Below are positions 55,270 to 64,000 of a stretch of 64,000 nt of DNA, one piece after another (position 1 is the stretch's first letter; the number at the start of each line of letters is the position of its first letter). The notes below the pieces were generated by a model that saw only the letters and a list, made by a program, of their open reading frames with translations, searched no databases and was not told the DNA's origin. Where the stretch lies: positions 1 to 64,000 of the forward strand of contig FNEU01000010.1 of assembly GCA_900100245.1 (NCBI GenBank), in the 5' to 3' direction. The stretch comes from Lachnospiraceae bacterium G41 (GTDB lineage Bacteria > Bacillota > Clostridia > Lachnospirales > Lachnospiraceae). The position numbers and the translations under genes were made by a program.

Positions 55270-56463
55270 ATGATCAGACAGGATTACAAAGAAATGCTTA
55301 ATGCAAAATCGGTAATCAGGGAAATGTTTACCTATGCTACCGAAAAAGGAAAAGAGATAGGATACGAGAACGTATTCGATTACAGTCTCGGCAACCCTTC
55401 GGTTCCCGCTCCCAAGGAATTTACCGATACCATGATTAAACTCTTACAGGAATCGGACCCTGTTAAACTGCACGGCTACAGCCCTTCACCCGGAATCCCT
55501 TCGGTAAGAGCAGCAATAGCAGAGTCTTTAAACAAGAGATTTGGTATGAACTATACCGCCAATCATATTTTCATGGCTACAGGTGCCGCAGGCGCAGTTG
55601 CTCACGCCGTAAGATGCGTGACAAATACAAACGACAAGGTACTTACCTTTGCGCCTTTCTTCCCCGAGTATATGCATTATATCAATGATACCGGAGCAGT
55701 GCTTAAGGTGGTTCCGCCCAACCTTGAAAACTTCCAGATTAATTTTGATGCTTTTGAAGAGATGTTAACTTGCGATGTTCAGGCACTATTGATCAACACA
55801 CCCAACAACCCTTCGGGTGCAGCATGTTCATCGGATACCTTAAAGAAGCTCGCTGATATTCTTTATAAGAAGCAGGAAGAGTACGGGCACGATATCTTTA
55901 TTATTTCCGACGAACCCTACAGAGAGATAGTTTTCGACGGCGCAGATGCACCTTATGTATCAAAGTTTTATGACAATACATTAAGCTGCTATTCATATTC
56001 CAAATCACTTTCACTTCCCGGCGAACGTATCGGATATGTGGCTGTAAATCCTAAGTGTACGGATGCAGAATACATTGTCGGAATGTGCACACAGATTTCA
56101 AGAGGCACAGGACATAACTGCCCTCCTTCAATCATCCAGCTTGCTGTTGCTGAGTGTCTTGATCTGACAAGTGACTTAAAGGTTTATGAAACAAACATGA
56201 ACCTTATATATAACGAACTCGTGCGTCTTGGCTTCGAAGTTGTAAAACCTTCGGGAACATTTTATATCTTCCCCAAGGCACTCGAAGAAGATGCAAAAGT
56301 ATTCTGTGAAAAGGCTAAGAAGTACAATTTGATTTTAGTTCCTTCCGATTCGTTCGGTTGTCCCGGATATTTTAGAATGTCCTACTGCATCGAAACAGAA
56401 AAGGTTGAAAGATCGCTTGTAGCGCTTAGAGAATTCGTCAAAGCAGAGTACGGAAGAGAGTAA
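55270..56463 (+). CDS. PLP-dependent aminotransferase, class I/II
   Basis: This 397-residue fold-type I aminotransferase has the cofactor lysine at Lys245 (SYSKSLSLPGERIGY). Substrate and PLP contacts include NTPNNPSGA (about 175-183), SDEPYREI (about 214-221) and a C-terminal arginine in YFRMSYC. The early motif DYSLGNPSVPAP is typical of aspartate/aromatic aminotransferase-like enzymes of Firmicutes. The exact amino acid cannot be assigned. It has an ACGGAG site and stands apart from the flanking genes by clear intergenic regions. Confidence 0.9.
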   Translation: MIRQDYKEMLNAKSVIREMFTYATEKGKEIGYENVFDYSLGNPSVPAPKEFTDTMIKLLQESDPVKLHGYSPSPGIPSVRAAIAESLNKRFGMNYTANHIFMATGAAGAVAHAVRCVTNTNDKVLTFAPFFPEYMHYINDTGAVLKVVPPNLENFQINFDAFEEMLTCDVQALLINTPNNPSGAACSSDTLKKLADILYKKQEEYGHDIFIISDEPYREIVFDGADAPYVSKFYDNTLSCYSYSKSLSLPGERIGYVAVNPKCTDAEYIVGMCTQISRGTGHNCPPSIIQLAVAECLDLTSDLKVYETNMNLIYNELVRLGFEVVKPSGTFYIFPKALEEDAKVFCEKAKKYNLILVPSDSFGCPGYFRMSYCIETEKVERSLVALREFVKAEYGRE

Positions 56464-56547
56464 TTTAACGTATTTGTGAAAAATTTACAAAAAACGCACG
56501 ATATTTTCTCTAAAAATATCCAAATGACAGAAATTACAATCGAACAT

Positions 56548-56576
56548 TTGACAAAAAAAACACGATATATTAAACT
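56548..56576 (+). promoter_or_regulatory. Promoter of the PAKK-repeat gene
   Basis: A consensus TTGACA (56548-56553) and TAAACT (56571-56576) have a 17-bp spacer, followed by an AT-rich leader of about 85 nt. A CACGATAT word occurs twice nearby. Confidence 0.6.
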
Positions 56577-56663
56577 TCGTTTATATAAAGCAATTTTTAT
56601 GTAAATTTGTTAAAAATTTGGTTAAATTTGTACACCTCACGGGGTGTGGAAGGAGAATTTATT

Positions 56664-57284
56664 ATGGCAGAGATCAAAAAGACAACAGTTACTGTTAAGC
56701 CTATCGCTAAGGCAGCAGCTGCAAAAGCTGAAGAAAAGAAAGCTGAAGCAGCTCCCGTTGTAGCAGCTAAGGTTGAAGAGAAGAAGGAAGCAGCTCCTGC
56801 AAAGAAGGCAGCTCCCGCAAAGAAAGCAGCTCCCGCTAAGAAGGCAGCTCCCGCTAAGAAGGCAGCTCCTGCAAAGAAGGCAGCTCCCGCTAAGAAGGCA
56901 GAACCTGCAAAGAAGGCAGCTCCCGCTAAGAAGGCAGAACCCGCTAAGAAGGAAGCAGCTCCTGCAAAGAAGGCAGCTCCCGCTAAGAAGGCAGCTCCCG
57001 CAAAGAAAGCAGCTCCTGCAAAGAAAGCAGCTCCTGCAAAGAAGGCAGCTCCCGCTAAGAAGGCAGCTCCTAAGGCAGCAGCTTCTAAGATTGCAGTTTA
57101 CGTACAGTTTGGCGAGAAGTCATACAGCTATGAAGATCTTGTAAAGATCGCTAAGGACGTATGGGTATATGACCTTGGAAAGAAAGCAGCTGACTTCAAG
57201 AGCGCTGACATCTATGTAAAGCCTGAAGAGAGCACAGCTTACTATGTAATCAATGGTAATGTTGAAGGAAAGTTTGGCATCTAA
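56664..57284 (+). CDS. Lysine/alanine-rich PAKK-repeat protein with DUF6465-like C-terminus
   Basis: This 206-residue protein starts at the ATG at 56664, behind GGAAGGAG; the longer frame from 56607 has no such site. Residues about 43-133 are 15 units of the type AAPAKK or AEPAKK, giving a strongly basic, disordered, histone H1-like tail. The last 65 residues form a compact domain (KIAVYVQFGEKSYSYEDL ... YVINGNVEGKFGI) that I associate with DUF6465. H1-like tails in bacteria bind DNA or other polyanions, so a nucleoid-associated role is an inference. It has its own promoter and terminator. Confidence 0.82.
   Translation: MAEIKKTTVTVKPIAKAAAAKAEEKKAEAAPVVAAKVEEKKEAAPAKKAAPAKKAAPAKKAAPAKKAAPAKKAAPAKKAEPAKKAAPAKKAEPAKKEAAPAKKAAPAKKAAPAKKAAPAKKAAPAKKAAPAKKAAPKAAASKIAVYVQFGEKSYSYEDLVKIAKDVWVYDLGKKAADFKSADIYVKPEESTAYYVINGNVEGKFGI
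56790..57062 (+). repeat. In-frame 18-bp tandem repeats encoding PAKK units
   Basis: Fifteen units of about 18 bp encode (A/E)PAKK-A. Codon variants (CCT GCA versus CCC GCT, AAG AAG versus AAG AAA) recur in blocks, which is a sign of recent unit duplication; the array may vary in length between strains. Confidence 0.9.
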
Positions 57285-57305
57285 TCATAATTAAAGTAAT
57301 AAAGG

Positions 57306-57338
57306 AAAAGGATTCGGTTCGCCGGATCCTTTTTTTTC
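57306..57338 (+). terminator. Intrinsic terminator after the PAKK-repeat gene
   Basis: A 12-bp stem with one G-U pair (57306-57317 with 57322-57333) and a TTCG tetraloop is followed by a T-tract. Confidence 0.9.
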
Positions 57339-57357
57339 TTTTATTTGGAAAAAGATG

Positions 57358-57386
57358 TTGACATTCAAACACAGAGGTTGTATAGT
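57358..57386 (+). promoter_or_regulatory. Promoter of the hrcA-grpE-dnaK-dnaJ operon
   Basis: Consensus TTGACA (57358-57363), a 17-bp spacer and TATAGT (57381-57386), immediately upstream of CIRCE. Confidence 0.9.
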
Positions 57387-57400
57387 ATGAAATGTGGATA

Positions 57401-57427
57401 TTAGCACTCGACCTAAATGAGTGCTAA
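57401..57427 (+). promoter_or_regulatory. CIRCE operator (HrcA binding site)
   Basis: A perfect TTAGCACTC-N9-GAGTGCTAA inverted repeat lies just after the -10 and 24 nt before hrcA. HrcA binding here blocks transcription until heat shock. Confidence 0.98.
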
Positions 57428-57451
57428 CGGCGAAGAAGAAAAGGTAAATAT

Positions 57452-58483
57452 ATGGAATTAGATGAAAGAAAAACCAAAATACTTCAGGCCATAATCAAGA
57501 ATTATCTTGAGACAGGAGAGCCCGTAGGTTCAAGAACGATTTCAAAGTATACGGACCTTAACCTATCAAGCGCAACCATCCGCAATGAGATGGCAGACCT
57601 CGAGGAACTCGGATTTATAATCCAGCCGCATACATCCGCAGGACGAATTCCTTCGGACAAAGGCTATCGTTTCTATGTAGATGCGATGATGCTTGAGCAC
57701 GAAAAAGAAGTGGAGCAGTTAAAGGATGTTCTTCTTGAAAAGGAAGAAAAGCTTGATCATATGCTTAAGCAGGCTGCAAAGCTGATGGCTGTAAATACCA
57801 ATTACGCCACCATGGTAACGGCTCCGAGAAGTTCAAGAAATGTGCTTAAATTCCTTCAGCTTTCCAGAATGGATGCCTCACATATTCTTGCCGTTATCGT
57901 TATAGAAGGAAACGTCATTAAGAATACGGTAATCGAAGTTGCCGAATCGCTTAACGACGAGACAATGCTTAAATTAAACATTCTTCTTAATACACATTTA
58001 AACGGCCTTTCGGCTGAAGAAATAAATCTTGGACTTATCACATCCCTTAAGCAGCAGGCAGGTATGTACGGTCCTATCATCGAGGAAGTAATCGATGCTG
58101 TAGCAGAGACCATAAAAGAAGATGAAGACCTTGAGATTTACACATCAGGCGCAAACAACATCTTCAAATATCCGGAACTTTCCGACAATCAGAAAGCCAG
58201 CGATTTAATCAATGCCTTTGAAGAGAAACAGCTGTTAACGCAGCTTATTGATGATACGGACTCGGAAGGCAGGAACGAAATAAAAGTTTACATCGGAGAA
58301 GAGTCACCGATCCAGACCATGAAGGACTGCAGTATCGTAACAGCCAATTACGAATTCGGCGACGGCATGAGAGGTATGATTGGTATCATCGGTCCCAAGC
58401 GTATGGACTACGACAAGGTTGTGGGAACGATTAAGACCATAAAATCACAGCTCGATACGATGTATAAAAAAGACGACAATTAG
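57452..58483 (+). CDS. hrcA: Heat-inducible transcription repressor HrcA
   Basis: This 343-residue repressor of class I heat-shock genes has an N-terminal winged helix (about 1-75, with GEPVGSRTISKY and SSATIRNEMADLEELGF) and a GAF-like C-terminal part (SIVTANYEFGDGMRGMIGIIGPKRMDY, about 290-316). HrcA needs GroEL to fold, which couples repression to free chaperone. It is the first gene of the operon and its own target through the CIRCE site. Confidence 0.97.
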   Translation: MELDERKTKILQAIIKNYLETGEPVGSRTISKYTDLNLSSATIRNEMADLEELGFIIQPHTSAGRIPSDKGYRFYVDAMMLEHEKEVEQLKDVLLEKEEKLDHMLKQAAKLMAVNTNYATMVTAPRSSRNVLKFLQLSRMDASHILAVIVIEGNVIKNTVIEVAESLNDETMLKLNILLNTHLNGLSAEEINLGLITSLKQQAGMYGPIIEEVIDAVAETIKEDEDLEIYTSGANNIFKYPELSDNQKASDLINAFEEKQLLTQLIDDTDSEGRNEIKVYIGEESPIQTMKDCSIVTANYEFGDGMRGMIGIIGPKRMDYDKVVGTIKTIKSQLDTMYKKDDN

Positions 58484-58507
58484 AAAAAATTTTCGGAGGA
58501 AAAGAAA

Positions 58508-59140
58508 GTGGCCAGCAAGAAAAAGAACGGCAAATCCAAAGCGGATTCAAAGAAGCCCAATGAAGAGATTCTTAACGAAACCGTAAAAGAAGAAGCTGAA
58601 GAAAAGAAAGAAGAAGCCGTGACCGAAGAAGTTTCAGAAAACGCAGAAAACACCGAAAACGTTGAAGCAACTGAAACAGAAGAAGGCGGCAGCGAAAAGA
58701 AAACAAAAGAACAGGAAAGAATAGAGGAACTTGAAGACAGAGTAAAACGTCAGCTCGCAGAGTTTGAAAACTTCAGAAAAAGAACTGATAAAGAAAAAGA
58801 GCAGATGTTTGAAACCGGTGCAAAGAGCGTACTCGAAAAGATACTTCCGGTGGTTGATAATTTTGAAAGAGGTCTTTCAAACATCAAACCCGAAGAAGAA
58901 GGCGATCCCCATGTGGAAGGTATGAGAATGATTTACAAGCAGCTGATGGGTGAACTTGAAAAGCTTGAAGTAAAGCCCATCGAAGCGGTAGGATGCGAAT
59001 TTAATCCGGATTTCCACAATGCAATAATGCAGGTTGCAAGCGACGAGTATGAATCAGGCTTTGTGGCACAGGAACTTCAAAAAGGCTACATGTACAGGGA
59101 TTCGGTTTTAAGACACAGTATGGTAGCGGTTGTACCCTAG
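58508..59140 (+). CDS. grpE: Nucleotide exchange factor GrpE
   Basis: This 210-residue protein starts with GTG behind CGGAGGA. A long acidic, probably disordered N-terminal region (about 1-75, rich in Glu and Lys) precedes the coiled coil (about 78-130). The head domain follows, with the signature FNPDFHNAIMQVAS and the C-terminal DSVLRHSMVAVV. GrpE releases ADP from DnaK. It lies 24 nt after hrcA. Confidence 0.95.
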   Translation: MASKKKNGKSKADSKKPNEEILNETVKEEAEEKKEEAVTEEVSENAENTENVEATETEEGGSEKKTKEQERIEELEDRVKRQLAEFENFRKRTDKEKEQMFETGAKSVLEKILPVVDNFERGLSNIKPEEEGDPHVEGMRMIYKQLMGELEKLEVKPIEAVGCEFNPDFHNAIMQVASDEYESGFVAQELQKGYMYRDSVLRHSMVAVVP

Positions 59141-59198
59141 GACGGAAGTTACGAAGAACACTTCGATTAAATAATTAGAAAATTAAGGATTTTTTTAG

Positions 59199-61091
<1,893 letters not shown>

Positions 61092-61119
61092 TAATACTTT
61101 AAAACATAAGCAATAAAAG

Positions 61120-61146
61120 TGTGTCGGGGTTTAATGCCCCGACACA
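61120..61146 (+). promoter_or_regulatory. Hairpin between dnaK and dnaJ
   Basis: A perfect 10-bp GC-rich stem (61120-61129 with 61137-61146) and a 7-nt loop have no following T-tract. It is likely an mRNA-stabilising or processing structure that keeps dnaK above dnaJ. Confidence 0.7.
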
Positions 61147-61171
61147 TATTTACGAAAAAAGGTAAAAAGAT

Positions 61172-62338
61172 ATGGCAGATGCAAAAAGAGACTACTACGA
61201 GGTCCTCGGAGTAGATAAAAATGCAGACGAAGCAGAGATAAAAAAAGCATACAGAGCTCTGGCTAAGAAATACCATCCGGATATGAATCCCGACGATCCC
61301 AATGCCGAAGCAAAATTCAAGGAAGCATCGGAAGCGTATGCGGTTCTTTCTGATGCCGACAAGAGACGTCAGTACGATCAGTTCGGCCATGCGGCATTTG
61401 ACGGTGCAGCAGGTGGCGGAGCAGGCGGATTTGATTTTAACAGCGCTGATTTCAGTGATATATTCAGTGATTTATTCGGTTTCGGTGATTTCTTCGGCGG
61501 CGGAAGAAGAGCGCAGAGAAACGGTCCCAAGCGCGGTCAGGATATAGTACAGAGAGTAAGAATTTCCTTTGAAGAGGCTATTTTTGGCTGCGAAAAAGAA
61601 ATAGAAGTAAACGTAAAAGAAGAATGTAAGACCTGTAAAGGCAGTGGTGCAAAGCCCGGTACATCTCCCGAGACCTGTCCTACATGTAAAGGTAAGGGCC
61701 AGGTAGTGGTTACCAGCAATTCGCTCTTCGGTCAGATTCAGACTGTTCAGACATGTCGTGAATGTGGCGGAAAAGGAAAGATAATCAGAGAAAAATGTGT
61801 TGAATGCCGTGGTACGGGTTATACAACCATCAAGAAAAAATATGCGGTTAAATTCCCCGCAGGTATCGATAACGGACAGCTTGCTTGCAGAATACCCGGC
61901 AGAGGCGAGCCCGGTTCAAACGGAGGCCCGAGAGGTGATATTTTAGTTGGCGCAGTTGTAGGTACACATTCTACATTTACAAGAGACGGAATGAATATTT
62001 ATTCAACAGTTTCACTTCCTTTCTCTGTAGCTGCACTCGGCGGTGAAATCTTTATTGATACCGTGGACGGCAAAGTGGTATATGATATTAAGGCAGGTAC
62101 TCCTACCGATACAACGCTTAGACTACGCGGTAAAGGCGCTCCGAATGTAAAGAACAAAGACAGCAGGGGCGACCACTATGTCAAGCTTGTAGTCAAAGTT
62201 CCCGAGCATTTGTCTGCAGAAGCAAAAGAAGCATTAAAGGCATTCGATGCTGCGAGCGGAGATTATTTAAATGCCACAAAGAATGCTTCAAAGGACGGTA
62301 TTCCCAAAGAAAAGAAGAAAAAAGGTATATTCAAATAA
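61172..62338 (+). CDS. dnaJ: Chaperone DnaJ (Hsp40)
   Basis: This 388-residue type I Hsp40 has the J domain (about 5-70) with HPD in KKYHPDMNP and a Gly/Phe-rich linker (about 78-110). The zinc domain has four CxxCxGxG motifs (starting about 151, 168, 194 and 208), and the C-terminal substrate-binding domain follows. It stimulates DnaK ATPase and delivers substrates. It is the last gene of the CIRCE operon and ends at a bidirectional terminator built from the GTGCC motif. Confidence 0.97.
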   Translation: MADAKRDYYEVLGVDKNADEAEIKKAYRALAKKYHPDMNPDDPNAEAKFKEASEAYAVLSDADKRRQYDQFGHAAFDGAAGGGAGGFDFNSADFSDIFSDLFGFGDFFGGGRRAQRNGPKRGQDIVQRVRISFEEAIFGCEKEIEVNVKEECKTCKGSGAKPGTSPETCPTCKGKGQVVVTSNSLFGQIQTVQTCRECGGKGKIIREKCVECRGTGYTTIKKKYAVKFPAGIDNGQLACRIPGRGEPGSNGGPRGDILVGAVVGTHSTFTRDGMNIYSTVSLPFSVAALGGEIFIDTVDGKVVYDIKAGTPTDTTLRLRGKGAPNVKNKDSRGDHYVKLVVKVPEHLSAEAKEALKAFDAASGDYLNATKNASKDGIPKEKKKKGIFK

Positions 62339-62376
62339 AAAGTGCCCGGCTCGCAACTGCGTGCCCGGCACTTTCT
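62339..62376. terminator. Bidirectional terminator containing GTGCCYGGC motif, copy D
   Basis: The arms AAAGTGCC (62339-62346) and GGCACTTT (62367-62374) enclose two copies of GTGCCCGGC. A-rich and T-rich flanks lie on either side. It separates convergent dnaJ and the TIR gene, and shows the dispersed motif used as a terminator. Confidence 0.65.
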
Positions 62377-62396
62377 TTGTGTCAATCTAAAATTTT

Positions 62397-64000
62397 TTAA
62401 TCATCTAAAAATGCTCTTATAATCTTGTCGCCTATAGTTCCATCTTCGATATGATCGTATTCATGAATGGATTTTTCAATTGCTCTTTTTCGTGCTGCTT
62501 TCTTTTGCAAAATCTCTTCGTTTAAATCAACATACTCTTCCGAAATAATGTATTTCTGACGTAGCGTTTTATTCTCTTCGATATACTGATTTCTTAACTC
62601 TTTCATTTTTCCCGAAGCATTGTCGAGTTCTACGAGATTAGAAATATTATGGTCCGCACAGAATTTTCTGTATTCGGAGATACATCTTGAAGAAAGACTG
62701 GCGAGAATTGTTCTGTAAATTGAATCCAGTTCGGCAACCTTTTTTGATATCTCCTGCAATAATTTTGAGCCGCTGAATTTTGAAAGAACCGCATTGTCAT
62801 AATCTCTTTTAAGAGAATGGAGTTCTTTTATGATTTCATCTTTTTTCGCATAGGTTTTACTTGATAATACGGTTTGTCTGAATTCATCCGCAGCAACATC
62901 CAACTGTACATCGAATTCTTTCTGAAGATTTATATTTTCAAGACACTGATCTTTAATCTTTTCGTATTTTTCTTTTAAAGCATCACCTGCAAATGTAATT
63001 GCTTTTTCGTAGTTTTCATCGGTCGTCAAATCTGCTTTTGCATAGATGATATTATCTTCATTGTGACGCACGTTTGCAAGCAATCTTATCCAGTATGCTT
63101 CGGCCATGGTAGGAGCTATTTCAAGCAGATCGCTTATGTTGGAATAAACTGCCGCATAGTTTTTATTATTTAAGTTATTTGTTGCTTTTAACAGCATTCC
63201 TTCGGGAGAACTTAAGTTAACAGGTTTTTTGTCGGGAAGTCCGTTCTTTCCTGCTTTAAGAATATTGTTAAGATAATTGATTATGTTTTTGGCGAGTACT
63301 TCCATTGCATTGGGATTGGAAAGAAGCTGTGCCTGCTTTAAACTGAATGCTCTGGGGAGTTCTTCGGGATCGTCGCATGCAAAGAATATCTGCTTGGTTT
63401 GATCCTTTTCCATCAGTTTAAGGAAACGGCTCCATTCGTTCTTAACCCAGGTAGCGGTAAAGTATTCGGACTTGCTTCCGATAACCGCCATTACCTTTGA
63501 ACTTTTAAGTGCAGCGAAAATATAAGGCTCATAATCAACGCTTAATTTATTCTGAAGTGTTTCTCTTGCAAAGAATACTTTATATCCGCTCTTGGTGAGG
63601 ATTTCATAAAGACGTGAGCAGTATGCAACATCCTCTGTAGTCGTCTTTGTATCTTCGTCAGTCTCTTTGTAGCAGATAAATACATCGTAAGGAGCCTCGT
63701 TTTTGGCGATTTCCAGATATTCAGTCTGTATTCTGTTTATCTCAACTGCTTCTTTTTCGAGGATTGCTTTCTGCTCGTCATCGCACAATTTAAGCGCATC
63801 GAGATAAGAATAGTAGTTAAGAATACTTTCGTCTTTTACTCTGTGAAGAGTAGGAAAGTATTTGCTGCTGATAGGATCCGGAACATATTCGATGCCGTAT
63901 TCGCAGAGGGTTCTTAACCATAAAATATCGGCTGAAGGAATATTCTCCGATAAAATATTGTCATAAATACGAATAGCATTGTCGTATTCTTTCTGCTGAC
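62397..64000 (-). CDS. TIR-domain protein, 5' end outside the window
   Basis: The frame is open from the right edge to the stop at 62397 (about 530 visible residues); the TTG at 63788 is not a credible start. Visible order: a TPR-like helical segment at the edge (QQKEYDNAIRIYD), a linker, then a TIR domain beginning YDVFICYKETDED (about 30 residues after codon 63788) and ending near WVKNEWSRFLKLM. About 300 residues of helical, coiled-coil-like sequence follow. TIR domains in bacteria are often NADases or signalling modules. The Glu in DYEPYI is a candidate catalytic residue, not proven. Whether this is a defence protein or a housekeeping scaffold cannot be decided; it stands alone beside dnaJ. 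Confidence 0.82.
   Translation of the reverse strand, partial: QQKEYDNAIRIYDNILSENIPSADILWLRTLCEYGIEYVPDPISSKYFPTLHRVKDESILNYYSYLDALKLCDDEQKAILEKEAVEINRIQTEYLEIAKNEAPYDVFICYKETDEDTKTTTEDVAYCSRLYEILTKSGYKVFFARETLQNKLSVDYEPYIFAALKSSKVMAVIGSKSEYFTATWVKNEWSRFLKLMEKDQTKQIFFACDDPEELPRAFSLKQAQLLSNPNAMEVLAKNIINYLNNILKAGKNGLPDKKPVNLSSPEGMLLKATNNLNNKNYAAVYSNISDLLEIAPTMAEAYWIRLLANVRHNEDNIIYAKADLTTDENYEKAITFAGDALKEKYEKIKDQCLENINLQKEFDVQLDVAADEFRQTVLSSKTYAKKDEIIKELHSLKRDYDNAVLSKFSGSKLLQEISKKVAELDSIYRTILASLSSRCISEYRKFCADHNISNLVELDNASGKMKELRNQYIEENKTLRQKYIISEEYVDLNEEILQKKAARKRAIEKSIHEYDHIEDGTIGDKIIRAFLDD

Noticed and set aside
56773-57144. Frame encoding RRQLPL repeats
   Set aside because: It is a shifted reading of the PAKK repeat array, without its own ribosome-binding site.
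63786-63788. TTG at 63788 as the start of the TIR gene
   Set aside because: The same frame continues open to the right edge with protein-like sequence.

Overview
The window reads as chromosomal DNA of a low-to-moderate GC, AGA-rich anaerobic Firmicute, most likely a Lachnospiraceae (Butyrivibrio/Roseburia-like). Support comes from an hrcA-grpE-dnaK-dnaJ operon under a perfect CIRCE element, a Bacillus-like tsaC-rpiB-upp-atp gene order, an orphan radical-SAM protein of the HydE type, a MecA-type adaptor, and several small families (DUF6320, DUF6465, DUF1858) that I associate with this group. The assignment is inference from gene content; no rRNA is present to confirm it.

Layout. (1) 1-11925: the 3' 11.5 kb of a giant Rhs/YD-repeat polymorphic toxin, cut by the left edge. 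It runs from beta-strand repeats through alternating FN3/Ig-like modules, a PKD domain and a YD-repeat barrel to an Rhs core, a Hint domain and an unrecognised C-terminal toxin tip. A small overlapping gene follows in the position of an immunity gene. (2) 12063-15731, minus strand: TetR regulator, HSL-type esterase, HxxxD acyltransferase and DUF6320 membrane protein. (3) 15951-24211, plus strand and divergent from (2): flavodoxin-like reductase, PlsC-like acyltransferase, ACP, a 793-residue fusion of an active ketosynthase to a catalytically dead one (KS-CLF-like), FabG, FabZ, FabD and a fused AccD-AccA. No enoyl reductase, FabH, BCCP or biotin carboxylase is present. With two acyltransferases and an esterase alongside, this is the best candidate in the window for an undescribed acyl or polyene pathway.

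(4) 24310-32691: two lipoproteins, a 478-bp intergenic region with a possible small RNA, poorly characterised membrane proteins, an EamA transporter, a short GH32 enzyme, HydE and a DUF1858 redox protein. (5) 32800-37125: MoxR ATPase, DUF58 protein and transglutaminase-like membrane protein. (6) 37218-38474, minus: cyclophilin and MecA adaptor. (7) 38475-38983: a 509-bp intergenic region with strong promoters and a possible structured RNA. (8) 38984-44704: membrane-anchored GH18, TsaC, RpiB, Upp, dCMP deaminase and a coiled-coil SleB hydrolase; then a DUF402 gene on the minus strand.

(9) 45436-52518: the complete F1Fo ATP synthase operon, whose c subunit carries the full Na+-binding signature. 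(10) 52574-57284: a large membrane protein with a degenerate C39-like domain, an aminotransferase, and a lysine/alanine-rich protein with 15 PAKK units. (11) 57452-62338: hrcA-grpE-dnaK-dnaJ. (12) 62397 to the right edge, minus strand: a TIR-domain protein cut by the window. Four intergenic sites carry a recurring GTGCCYGGCTC tandem motif. I saw no insertion sequence, phage, CRISPR array, rRNA or recognisable tRNA.
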